A stretch of DNA of 64,000 bases from Mangrovimonas sp. ST2L15 (GTDB lineage: Bacteria > Bacteroidota > Bacteroidia > Flavobacteriales > Flavobacteriaceae): NCBI RefSeq assembly GCF_001280515.1, contig NZ_LBIQ01000019.1:91214-155213 (forward strand), given 5' to 3'. How positions within the stretch are numbered: the stretch's first letter is position 1; the number at the start of each line of letters is the position of its first letter. This document shows, piece after piece, positions 7,040-15,163 of this stretch. A model generated the notes under the pieces. It was not told the origin of the DNA. It was given only the letters and a program-made list of their open reading frames with translations, and did not search any database. Position numbers and translations under genes: made by a program.

Positions 7040-9342
7040 GCTTCACTAAATTTTTTAAGGTTATATTTTTTCACCCTCTTTTTTATCGAAGATTTTCCTC
7101 CATCTGTTATTGCTGCAATATGATCTACTACTGGAATTCCTTCTATGTGACCTTCTAAAGGACTAGACTTGATAATTAGTTTATTGCTTTGATTTCTGCA
7201 AAGTATAACGTTTTGAGCATCTGCGAGCATAGGAATCGTTGCATTATGTGAGACAAGGATAATCTGCTTCTTCATCTTTATTTTTTTTACTGCTTCAACT
7301 AATCCTTTGTTAATATAATTGGTGGCTAGATTATCCTCAGGTTGATCAATAATTATTGGAGCACTGTCTTTGTCATACCCTAGAATAATGTCTAGTATAA
7401 CTGAAGTTTTCCATCCCGGGCTTAACTTATCAAACTCTCTTCCGTCTTTGGTGATTATTTTATATTTCTTTTTATTCAATTCCTCAAAACTTGAGTATAT
7501 TTTATTTTCAAAATCATCATAATCATAAACCTTTGGTTTTCTTTTCATGAAATTTGATTCAAAAAGTAGTTCAGGTGTGAGAGATTTGAAATCTGAAACT
7601 TTTGTTCTCAAATAACGATTAAGAGACTCCACAAACTTCTCTTTATTGAGAACAAAATCATTTTCGATATATAGCTTATGCCCCATTGATTCAATTTCCT
7701 CTGAATCAAAATTTAAAGAGTAAGTAGCAATAATATTTAATGTTTTGTGAAATTTACGATAAGCTCTAACGTACTTTTTAAGGGACTCTTTAAGTTTGAC
7801 AAAGTTTTGGCTTTTCGATTGTTCTTCTTGATTACTATGCTTTAATAGTCGATTGTAATCCTCTTGGTTTTGCTCCAAAATGGATCTAACCAATTTTTCC
7901 TTTTTAGATATTTTTAGAGCACTTGTTAATTCAGATTTTAAAACTTGAATGCTATCTGAGTCATGTTGAATGAATGGAAATCCACTTAGAAATTTATCAA
8001 TATTATCAAGACTTTGAATAAATTCGTCATATTCACCTTTTGAAAACTGTATTTTTTCTAATTCTAATTCAGTGGGCTGAAGATTGTTATAAATATTCGT
8101 TTCTAAATTGTCACGAGTTATAAGTCTAGATATTATTGGAATAGTAAGCAATGTTTTGCTTTCCTCTTCAATAGTTTTGACATTTTTAATTAATTCCTGA
8201 ATGTTTGATTTGAATCCTCTTAAGCCATTATTGATGCTCTTTTTAATTTCATCATCACCAGGAAATACCCGTTTGATAATATCAATGTTTTCGATTTTAT
8301 CCTCACTGATATTATTAACAACACTCATTATGTAATTTTGAGATAGATAGTGGGGAGTCATTCCAGAAGGATTGACAATATTTATTTTATCAATTTCATA
8401 TTGGTCATAAACCGATTCTTCTGTGTTGTTATTCAAAGATTTCACTATCGATTCGACTAATAATGTTTTACCGCTAGATGAACCTCCAATTATAACATTA
8501 AGTCCTGATGAAAACTCGACATCAATCTCAATGTTTTCTCTACTATGGTTAACTGATTGTATATTCTCTGAAAAGTATTTAGGTTTAGTAGGCGAGTAAA
8601 TTAATCTTGATCTTTCCGATAAAGAAAGTCGAAGACCATTAAAAGTAGGTTTTGCAAGCATCCAAGTTGGATTGAATGGTTGTTTGTCTTTTCCGTTTGG
8701 ATAAATAGATGGATTATAGTTGTCACTGCATGTTACAAGATTTACAAAATCATTAATTCCAAGTTTTTTGAAATATTCTTGAGTTTTCTCTAATCCATTA
8801 TCACCTCTTGCGGTAAAACCTTCAAAATGATTGTAATAAACACTTTTCTCTAATGTACTATCTAATTTTGTTTCTTTCGATATGGATGTATTGAAGGTTG
8901 CATGAGATTGTCCACCATGTGGTAATAGCATGAATTCATATGAATCGAACTTGTTAATTACGTCTTGAATTGAAGGGATATTTGGGTCAAGTTTTTCTAC
9001 AACTTTATTTGGATATAATGCATCCAATCTTTTGTTAATATCATCAATAATTTCCCCATTGATTTCTTTTAGGTCAAAATAAATGTGACAATGATAGGCT
9101 GGTCTTTCAGGGTAATTTTTAATGTGTAATTCAACTCCAAGAATCAAATTGATGCCCTTTTCAACAGCGTTAAGGTAAACAGGTTTGTTAACTACATTGT
9201 GATCAGTAATTGAAATCAAAAACTCTGATTTTCCATTAAACTCATAGATTTTTTGAACCAATAAGTCTAAGTCATAATCTTTATTCAAGTTATTAGGGTC
9301 TTCAGAAGTATGAATATGTGTATCTAGATATATTGGGTTCAT
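7036..9342 (-). CDS. PHP phosphoesterase-SMC-like ATPase fusion (TrlF-type)
   Basis: This is a 768-residue fusion. Residues 1-250 are a PHP metallo-phosphoesterase domain with the expected metal ligands visible: HIH at 9-11, DH at 47-48, Glu71, HCH near 84-86, PHGG at 141-144 and SD at 206-207. Residues 280-768 are an ABC/SMC-type ATPase. Walker A is GGSSSGKT (286-293), a long helical, probably coiled-coil middle lies at about 360-600, the signature LSPGW is at 640, Walker B is IIIDQPED (663-670) and the switch histidine is H699. It would couple ATP-driven DNA or RNA sensing to phosphodiester hydrolysis. It follows the Mrr-type nuclease by 25 bp and overlaps the small acidic gene. NCBI uses the name TrlF for this architecture. 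A defence role is inferred. Confidence 0.88.
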   Translation of the reverse strand: MNPIYLDTHIHTSEDPNNLNKDYDLDLLVQKIYEFNGKSEFLISITDHNVVNKPVYLNAVEKGINLILGVELHIKNYPERPAYHCHIYFDLKEINGEIIDDINKRLDALYPNKVVEKLDPNIPSIQDVINKFDSYEFMLLPHGGQSHATFNTSISKETKLDSTLEKSVYYNHFEGFTARGDNGLEKTQEYFKKLGINDFVNLVTCSDNYNPSIYPNGKDKQPFNPTWMLAKPTFNGLRLSLSERSRLIYSPTKPKYFSENIQSVNHSRENIEIDVEFSSGLNVIIGGSSSGKTLLVESIVKSLNNNTEESVYDQYEIDKINIVNPSGMTPHYLSQNYIMSVVNNISEDKIENIDIIKRVFPGDDEIKKSINNGLRGFKSNIQELIKNVKTIEEESKTLLTIPIISRLITRDNLETNIYNNLQPTELELEKIQFSKGEYDEFIQSLDNIDKFLSGFPFIQHDSDSIQVLKSELTSALKISKKEKLVRSILEQNQEDYNRLLKHSNQEEQSKSQNFVKLKESLKKYVRAYRKFHKTLNIIATYSLNFDSEEIESMGHKLYIENDFVLNKEKFVESLNRYLRTKVSDFKSLTPELLFESNFMKRKPKVYDYDDFENKIYSSFEELNKKKYKIITKDGREFDKLSPGWKTSVILDIILGYDKDSAPIIIDQPEDNLATNYINKGLVEAVKKIKMKKQIILVSHNATIPMLADAQNVILCRNQSNKLIIKSSPLEGHIEGIPVVDHIAAITDGGKSSIKKRVKKYNLKKFSEA

Positions 9343-9367
9343 TTATTTAGTTGTTTTTCAATGTGTT

Positions 9368-10261
9368 TTATGGCATTCCGAATAAATCCCACCCTTCGTT
9401 ATATTCTGGTATTATTTCTTCAGTTTTTAATGTTTCAGTGCGGATTTTGGACGATATTTCAAACATGTCAATTAGGTCATTAAAGTCCTTTAATTGCAAA
9501 TCAATTTTTCCAATTTCGACAATTTCATTCTGAGAAATCAATTTAGCTTCTTTAATTGCTGTAGCAGAGAATTTTTTTCTTGTTGAAATAATAAGCCCAT
9601 TTGGAATTTGCCTAGCAAGTAATGTTCCACCAACTTCTCGAACGACAGAAACAGCTTCAGAACCTTTTTTCTTTTCTCTCCATTTAACTTGAATAAGAAC
9701 TTTTTCATTTTCGCTTCTTAAAGCCAATGCATCAATACCTCCATCTTTTACTCCTCCAATTACTTTTACATCACAATCAAGGTAATCCTTCAAAACACTT
9801 GGCAAAAGCTTCTCAGCTTGAGAAGGAGTCAAATTATAAAGCCTTTCAATGTTCTGATTCAAATGATTTATTAAAAGTTCTAATCTTACTTCATCAGGAT
9901 TTTGTAAAAAACTCAGTCGCCCTAGATTTGCACGAGTATTTGTTGGACCTCCCGGTCGTGTTCCTCGTCCTCCCCAATAAAAACAGTTTCTACATACATA
10001 AACAATTCCTAAGTCATATTTCAGTTTCAATTCATCCATTTTCGTTCTACAAAAAGGACAACTTTTGAATTTTAATAAACGGAAAACTTCCTGTTCAGCA
10101 ATGGAGTCATATTGACCACCTACAAACTGACTTTTAATCTCTGGTTCCCAGTTCTGATCAATCCATTTAAAATTTGGCTCATCTTTTATAGGGTCAATTT
10201 CATTCCTGATATTGAATAAAAACTCTTGTTCAAATACTGGAATTCGTAATTTATCTCTCAT
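9368..10261 (-). CDS. Zinc-finger Mrr-type restriction endonuclease
   Basis: This 297-residue protein has a zinc ribbon at residues 68-93 (CPFC ... CRNC, a C-x2-C-x18-C-x2-C arrangement). A Mrr-type PD-(D/E)xK nuclease core lies at about 145-245: LTPSQAEKLLPSVL, GGVKDGGIDALAL with Asp177, and VLIQVKWRE with Gln191 and Lys193. The DGGIDA...QVKW pair is the classic Mrr signature for cutting modified or foreign DNA. It is the first gene of a minus-strand operon with the PHP-ATPase and the acidic protein. No methyltransferase is next to it, so a modification-dependent or partner-gated nuclease is more likely than a conventional restriction-modification pair. Confidence 0.85.
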   Translation of the reverse strand: MRDKLRIPVFEQEFLFNIRNEIDPIKDEPNFKWIDQNWEPEIKSQFVGGQYDSIAEQEVFRLLKFKSCPFCRTKMDELKLKYDLGIVYVCRNCFYWGGRGTRPGGPTNTRANLGRLSFLQNPDEVRLELLINHLNQNIERLYNLTPSQAEKLLPSVLKDYLDCDVKVIGGVKDGGIDALALRSENEKVLIQVKWREKKKGSEAVSVVREVGGTLLARQIPNGLIISTRKKFSATAIKEAKLISQNEIVEIGKIDLQLKDFNDLIDMFEISSKIRTETLKTEEIIPEYNEGWDLFGMP

Positions 10262-10413
10262 TTATTTGTATTACTGCCAACGGTCTCGGCTATGAGTAGT
10301 TGCGTGGGTTAGCACTTAACTTTGCAAATACACACAAAACTGAAAATCCGCGAGGATTTTCAGAAGTAGGCGAGAACAAGCAATTACTTATAGCCATTGT
10401 TGTGTGTTGCCTT
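10262..10413. repeat. Long cassette-type spacer hairpin
   Basis: Nested inverted arms: GCTATGAGTAGTTGC pairs with GCAATTACTTATAGC, CAACGG with the CATTGTTG edge, and the tip is a perfect CTGAAAATCC-GCGA-GGATTTTCAG hairpin near 10340-10363. The whole spacer can fold as one long stem. From memory, similar spacers separate unknown genes in many flavobacterial genomes. Confidence 0.7.
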
Positions 10414-11076
10414 TTATATTACAGGTTCTCTATCCAGGTCGCTATATGGATAAACTCCTTTTTCTTTTAATATTTTAAATAACTCATCACTTCCGTTCTG
10501 TCTAGCAAAGTCCATTTCACTTCTAAATAGTTGCATGCAAAGTAAAAGATGATGTTCTCTATTTCCGATTTTGAATTTCTTTCCATCAGGTTCGTATAAG
10601 TCAAAAACTAAACAAGTGTTTTCTTCATTCTCTCCATTAGGAACTTCTATTGTCTCTTTTGGATTCAAAACTGCTTGTGAGGAATACATTCCAATTGCTG
10701 TTAAAAATCCACAAGCTTTTCTTTCTATTAAATTGAATGGTGTTTGGGTTTCCTCACTTTCATTATAGTCATGCTTTGTGAAAGCAACTAATTCATAAGT
10801 TCCTATTCGGTTTTTCTTGGGACCATTTCCGTCAGGGTCTAATAATTCCATTGTTGCAAATCCAGTTCCTTTTATGTGGTTTGGAAAGTAATACATGTCA
10901 ACTGCTCCTCCAATGGCGAAAGGAATTATTGCGTGTCCAACTAAGTTGTGCATTTTTCCAAGAACATTTTCAAGCCCTTCAGATTTTAATTCATAATCTT
11001 TTTCGTGTTCTTCTTCGGTAAATTCCTTTTCAACTGGAGTTTCTTTTTTGCCAAATAGTCTTTTTAAAAATCCCAT
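10414..11076 (-). CDS. SUFU (suppressor of fused) domain protein
   Basis: This 220-residue protein has a lysine-rich N terminus (MGFLKRLFGKK), then a SUFU-like domain: GTYELVAFTKHDY near residue 90, CLVFDLYEPDGKKFKIGN near 154 and HHLLLCMQLFRSEMDFAR near 176. The closing YPYSDLDREPVI is very typical of bacterial SUFU proteins. Bacterial SUFU proteins are widespread, are suspected immunity proteins of polymorphic toxins, and are related to the eukaryotic Hedgehog-pathway repressor. There is no adjacent toxin. It lies as a single-gene unit between two palindromic spacers. Confidence 0.75.
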   Translation of the reverse strand: MGFLKRLFGKKETPVEKEFTEEEHEKDYELKSEGLENVLGKMHNLVGHAIIPFAIGGAVDMYYFPNHIKGTGFATMELLDPDGNGPKKNRIGTYELVAFTKHDYNESEETQTPFNLIERKACGFLTAIGMYSSQAVLNPKETIEVPNGENEENTCLVFDLYEPDGKKFKIGNREHHLLLCMQLFRSEMDFARQNGSDELFKILKEKGVYPYSDLDREPVI

Positions 11077-11120
11077 ATTTTAATTTCAGTTCGTTTTTTT
11101 TAGGTTACACACAACTCGTT

Positions 11121-11166
11121 ATATCCTTACTAAAATAGTCTTTTACCCCTCTTTTAGTCGGGATAT
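11121..11166. repeat. Hairpin at the edge of the small-gene array
   Basis: ATATCCTTACTAAAA (11121-11135) pairs with TTTTAGTCGGGATAT (11152-11166) with two mismatches around a 16-nt loop. It lies upstream of the SUFU gene. Confidence 0.55.
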
Positions 11167-11423
11167 CGTTACTTTTTTGTGTGGGTTTACGAGTCTTATT
11201 ATTGTTTGTTGTTATCGTTTTAAAATACATTAAAAAATAGGCTTATTTCAATTAATAAACCGCACGAGCTAGCAACTAGTCGTAACAACTTAAGGAGAGC
11301 CACTAATTTATAAATTTCAATGAAAATGTAGGTGTTTTTTTGTTAAAAAAAAGAAGGTTTTTTGTGGGGTGGTGGAATAAGAGATGCTGGAGCTAGGGGT
11401 GATGAAGTTAAAGAAAACAAAAG

Positions 11424-11523
11424 ATGCTGAAACAAGTTCAGCATGACAGGGTTTGGGGTTCAGCAGGACAAGGCTAGGGTTCTGCGTGATAGGAAATGCT
11501 GAAACAAGTTCAGCATGACAAGG
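11424..11523. repeat. Cluster of REP-like hairpin repeats
   Basis: Two identical 25-bp copies (11424-11448 and 11496-11520) each fold as ATGCTGAA-ACAAG-TTCAGCAT followed by GACA. Four related right halves (GTTCAGCATGACAGG and variants) begin at 11436, 11458, 11479 and 11508. This is the known flavobacterial-type dispersed intergenic repeat. No REP-associated transposase is in the window. Confidence 0.75.
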
Positions 11524-11538
11524 AAAAAAACAACCGTC

Positions 11539-12126
11539 TTAATCTTCTAACAGCAGTTGGCTTTTTATCTTACTCAAAAACTCTTTGGTGATACCCAAAT
11601 AGGAGGCAATCATGTACTGAGGAATCCGTTGGTCCATAGAAGGATATTTGTTTCTGAAAGAGGTGTAACGCTCCTTGGCAGTCATACTAAAATTACGGAT
11701 GATTCTTTTCTGGGAAGCTACAAAGGCCTTTTCAATGATCTTTCTGAAAAAGCGTTCCATTTTAGGAATGCGTTCAAAAATGTCTTCAATGGTATCGTGG
11801 GAGAATTGAATGAGTTCGGTATCCTCTAAACATTGTACATTAAAATCGGAAGGTGTTTGGGTGCTAAAACTTCCTAAATCAGACGTCCACCAATCTTCAA
11901 TAGAAAACATAATGATGTGTTCCTGCCCCGAATCATCTACAAAAAACATTTTGGTGCATCCTTTTACTATAAAGCACTCTACCCTACTTATATCTCCCTG
12001 TTGCAGCACGTATTGCCCTTTAAGATATTTACGGTAACTCAATTTACTCAATAAAAAGGTTTCCTCTTCTTTGGTCAAGGAAACATACTGGGCGATATAA
12101 TCAAGTAAAGGTTGGTAGTTCATCAT
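11539..12126 (-). CDS. Crp/Fnr family transcriptional regulator
   Basis: This 195-residue protein has a cyclic-nucleotide-binding-type beta-roll at residues 25-115 (KGQYVLQQGDISRVECFIVKG, then EDWWTSDLGSF). A long dimerisation helix follows at about 120-150, then a winged-helix end, IPQYMIASYLGITKEFLSKI, at residues 168-187. Proteins of this group are common in Bacteroidota as short Crp-like regulators and usually lack the residues that bind cAMP. The target genes are not evident. It is divergent from the DUF2167 gene across 142 bp. A second ATG one codon later (MNYQ) could also be the start. Confidence 0.9.
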   Translation of the reverse strand: MMNYQPLLDYIAQYVSLTKEEETFLLSKLSYRKYLKGQYVLQQGDISRVECFIVKGCTKMFFVDDSGQEHIIMFSIEDWWTSDLGSFSTQTPSDFNVQCLEDTELIQFSHDTIEDIFERIPKMERFFRKIIEKAFVASQKRIIRNFSMTAKERYTSFRNKYPSMDQRIPQYMIASYLGITKEFLSKIKSQLLLED

Positions 12127-12268
12127 TCCTAAAAATCCTTTTCAAAAATATTAATTTTAGAAGAAACGGGAGCTCGAAAAAGCAAGCAAACTGATAAAAA
12201 AATAAGGCATTTAAAATTCAAGAATATTATATTGCAAGCTTAAGTACTAACACTAACCCAAACTAACC

Positions 12269-13174
12269 ATGAAAAACCAACTGTTTTCATTATTTATTAT
12301 TTTTTCAATTTTCTCTGTTTCTGCACAGGAATCAGCTGACACCTTATCGTTTGATCTTGCCACCTATCAAAAAGCTATGGATAGCATCAACAACAGCTTT
12401 AAATATGAGCATGGTGATGTCACCCTTGGTGATGATTTGGCAATCATTCACATACCAAACGGCTATAAGTTTTTAAATTCTGAGCAAACCGAGTATGTTT
12501 TGACTGAATTATGGAACAATCCGCCCAGTGAATCTTTAGGTATGTTGCTTCCAGAGAATGTCTCTCCATTGGATGACGACTTTTCCTATTGCATCGAAAT
12601 TTCCTATTCAGAGGATGGCTACATCGATGATGAAGATGCCGAAGATTTGGATTATGATGATCTTTTGGAAGACATGCAAAAGGATGTTCTAGAAGCCAAT
12701 CCACAGCGAGAAACTATGGGCTATGAAAAAATCGAGTTGGTAGGATGGGCAGCCCCACCTTATTATGATCACGAAAACAAAAAATTACATTGGGCCAAAG
12801 AGCTTAAGTTTGAAAACTATGATGTGAATACCTTAAACTATGAAATAAGAGTCCTGGGAAGAAAAGGTTATTTAAGCTTAACGGCTATTGGCGACGTTTC
12901 TGTTTTAGATGAATTCAACCAAGACAAGGACTATGTGATTCGAAGTGTGGAGTTTAACAAAGGGCATCGCTATGAGGATTTCAATCCTGATATTGACCAA
13001 GTGGCTGCCTACGGTATCGGAGGACTTATTGCTGGAAAAATACTAGCCAAAGCAGGCTTTTTTGCATTACTTATAAAGTTTTGGAAGTTTATTGCCATAG
13101 GGGCCATTGGTTTGTTTAGTGCTTTCAAGAAGAAAATATTTAGAAGCTCATCAAACCAAGAGGAGGACGTATAA
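12269..13174 (+). CDS. DUF2167 family membrane protein
   Basis: This 301-residue protein has a signal peptide (residues 1-19, ending SVSAQ). The DUF2167 body includes GDVTLGDDLAIIHIPNGYKF, SLGMLLPENVSP, YCIEISYSEDGYIDDEDAED, VGWAAPPYYD and LNYEIRVLGRKGYL. One or two C-terminal transmembrane helices lie at about 248-290, followed by a basic tail. The function of the family is unknown. It is a membrane-anchored periplasmic protein. The gene stands alone and meets the acs gene tail to tail across a shared terminator. Confidence 0.88.
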   Translation: MKNQLFSLFIIFSIFSVSAQESADTLSFDLATYQKAMDSINNSFKYEHGDVTLGDDLAIIHIPNGYKFLNSEQTEYVLTELWNNPPSESLGMLLPENVSPLDDDFSYCIEISYSEDGYIDDEDAEDLDYDDLLEDMQKDVLEANPQRETMGYEKIELVGWAAPPYYDHENKKLHWAKELKFENYDVNTLNYEIRVLGRKGYLSLTAIGDVSVLDEFNQDKDYVIRSVEFNKGHRYEDFNPDIDQVAAYGIGGLIAGKILAKAGFFALLIKFWKFIAIGAIGLFSAFKKKIFRSSSNQEEDV

Positions 13175-13182
13175 TCACATAA

Positions 13183-13210
13183 AAAAAGAGGGTTTAAAAA
13201 CCCTCTTTTT
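13183..13210. terminator. Bidirectional intrinsic terminator
   Basis: A perfect 13-bp stem, AAAAAGAGGGTTT (13183-13195) with AAACCCTCTTTTT (13198-13210), lies between the convergent DUF2167 and acs genes. Runs of A and T on the outer sides serve both strands. Confidence 0.85.
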
Positions 13211-13231
13211 CACATAACACTAATTATGACA

Positions 13232-15139
13232 TTATAGAGCATTATCTATAATTTCTTGAACCACTTCAGGGTTTAATAACGTACTGGTGTCTCCTAAGTT
13301 TGACGTGTCCTTGCTCGCTATTTTTCTTAAAATACGACGCATGATTTTACCACTACGTGTTTTAGGCAACCCTTGTGTGAACTGGATTTTATCTAACTTG
13401 GCGATAGGGCCAATTTGTTCTGTAATCAATTGGTTTATCTCTTTACGCAGGTTATCATGTCTACGATATTCACCTGTATCTTTTAAGATCACATAACCAT
13501 AAAGGGCATTTCCTTTAATGTCATGAGGGAATCCTACGATAGCACTTTCTGCCACCGCTGGGTGCTCATTTATGGCATCTTCTATAGGCGCTGTTCCTAA
13601 GTTATGGCCGGAAACAATGATAACATCATCTACCCTACCAGTAATTCTATAATAACCTACTTCATCCCTTAAAGCGCCATCACCTGTAAAGTACATGTTT
13701 TCAAAAGCAGAAAAATAGGTGTCCTTATATCTCTGGTGGTCGCCCCAAATGGTTCGAGCCATAGATGGCCAAGGGAATTTAATACAGAGTCTACCATCTA
13801 CCTGATTTCCTTTGATTTCCTTACCGTTTTCATCCATTAATGCGGGTTGGATACCAATAAATGGCAAGGTCGCATAGGTAGGCTTGGTAGGTGTTGCAAA
13901 TGGAATGGGTGAAATCATAATCCCCCCTGTTTCTGTTTGCCACCAAGTATCTACAATAGGTGATTTCTTTTTACCTACATTGTCATCATACCAGTGCCAA
14001 GCTTCCTCATTGATAGGTTCACCAACGGTTCCCAACACTTTTAATGATGATAAATCATATTTCTCAACATAGTCAACCCCTTCTTTGGCCAAAGCACGAA
14101 TAGCCGTAGGCGCTGTATAAAATTGGTTGACTTGGTGCTTGTCTACTATTTCCCAAAAGCGACCAAAATCTGGGTAACTTGGAACGCCTTCAAACATCAC
14201 CGTTGTAGCACCATTTGCCAATGGCCCATAAACGATGTAACTGTGTCCCGTAATCCATCCAATATCTGCCGTACACCAATACACATCATTCTCCCGATAT
14301 TGGAATACATTTTTGAAGGTATAGGCTGTATATACCATATACCCACCTGACGAATGCACCATACCTTTAGGTTTCCCAGTGGAACCTGAGGTGTATAGAA
14401 TGAAAAGCGGGTCTTCTGAATCCATAATCTCTGGTTCGCAATCGTGATAAGCTTCATCCAATAAAGGTTGTAACCAATGGTCTCTACCTTCTTTCATTTG
14501 GATATCAGAGTTGATTCTTTTCACTACCAAGACACTTTGAATGCTTGGACAATCTTCTAACGCTTCATCTACAATACCTTTTAAGTCAATCGTTTTGGAG
14601 CCGCGATAAGACCCATCAGAAGTGATGACCATTTTACAGTCACTATCATTGATTCTGGTGCTTAAAGCCGTTGAAGAAAAACCAGCAAACACCACCGAAT
14701 GAATCGCTCCTATTCGGGCACATGCCAAGACTGAAATAGCCAATTCTGGAATCATGGGAAGATAGATACAAACACGATCTCCTTTTTGGATTCCCTGTTC
14801 CTTAAGTACATTGGCAAATCTACACACCCTATCATGTAACTGTTTGTAGGTAATGTGTTGCGCCGCTTCATTAGGGTCATTGGGTTCAAAAATAATCGCT
14901 GTTTTATCTCCTCGAGTATTTAAATGTCTATCAATACAGTTCTCTGTGATATTTAATTTGGCGCCTTCAAACCATTTTACCTCAGGCTTGGAAAAGTCCC
15001 AACTTAGGGCATTATCCCATCGCTTTCTCCATAAAAAATGTTCTTCAGCAACCTCTTCCCAAAAACTTTCAGGGTTTCTAACTGATTTTCTATAAACCTG
15101 AAAGTACTCTTCTAAATGTTTAATGTGATAATTACTCAT
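13232..15139 (-). CDS. acs: Acetyl-CoA synthetase (AMP-forming)
   Basis: This 635-residue enzyme converts acetate, ATP and CoA to acetyl-CoA. Visible motifs are the P-loop-like YTSGSTGKPKGMVHS at about residue 246, the WWQTETGGIMISP adenine-binding motif near 400, the YFTGDGA hinge region, and PKTRSGKIMRR near the C terminus. Its Lys598 is the catalytic residue that is acetylated in this family. Length and order match full-length Acs. It is the last gene of the minus-strand acetate/propionate cluster, 24 bp after the propionyl-CoA-synthetase-like gene, and ends at a strong terminator. The N-terminal WKRRW-like patch and tryptophans support acetate rather than a bulky substrate. Confidence 0.96.
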   Translation of the reverse strand: MSNYHIKHLEEYFQVYRKSVRNPESFWEEVAEEHFLWRKRWDNALSWDFSKPEVKWFEGAKLNITENCIDRHLNTRGDKTAIIFEPNDPNEAAQHITYKQLHDRVCRFANVLKEQGIQKGDRVCIYLPMIPELAISVLACARIGAIHSVVFAGFSSTALSTRINDSDCKMVITSDGSYRGSKTIDLKGIVDEALEDCPSIQSVLVVKRINSDIQMKEGRDHWLQPLLDEAYHDCEPEIMDSEDPLFILYTSGSTGKPKGMVHSSGGYMVYTAYTFKNVFQYRENDVYWCTADIGWITGHSYIVYGPLANGATTVMFEGVPSYPDFGRFWEIVDKHQVNQFYTAPTAIRALAKEGVDYVEKYDLSSLKVLGTVGEPINEEAWHWYDDNVGKKKSPIVDTWWQTETGGIMISPIPFATPTKPTYATLPFIGIQPALMDENGKEIKGNQVDGRLCIKFPWPSMARTIWGDHQRYKDTYFSAFENMYFTGDGALRDEVGYYRITGRVDDVIIVSGHNLGTAPIEDAINEHPAVAESAIVGFPHDIKGNALYGYVILKDTGEYRRHDNLRKEINQLITEQIGPIAKLDKIQFTQGLPKTRSGKIMRRILRKIASKDTSNLGDTSTLLNPEVVQEIIDNAL

Positions 15140-15163
15140 AATAATTAATGTATGTTTTAATAA

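Larger units (their letters stand above)
11077..11538. other. 462-bp intergenic region: spacer hairpin plus REP cluster
   Basis: The left part carries the last palindromic spacer of the array (stem 11121-11135 with 11152-11166, edged by TTACACACAACTCG). The right part carries a cluster of 25-bp hairpin repeats (11424-11523). No open frame here looks coding. Confidence 0.6.

Noticed and set aside
1988..11170. Classical integron cassette array
   Set aside because: No integrase is in the window, and the spacer edges do not match standard attC core sites. I keep only the weaker description cassette-like.
11424..11523. CRISPR array
   Set aside because: Repeats are too few, partly truncated and irregularly spaced, and no cas gene is nearby. 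They are REP-like hairpins.
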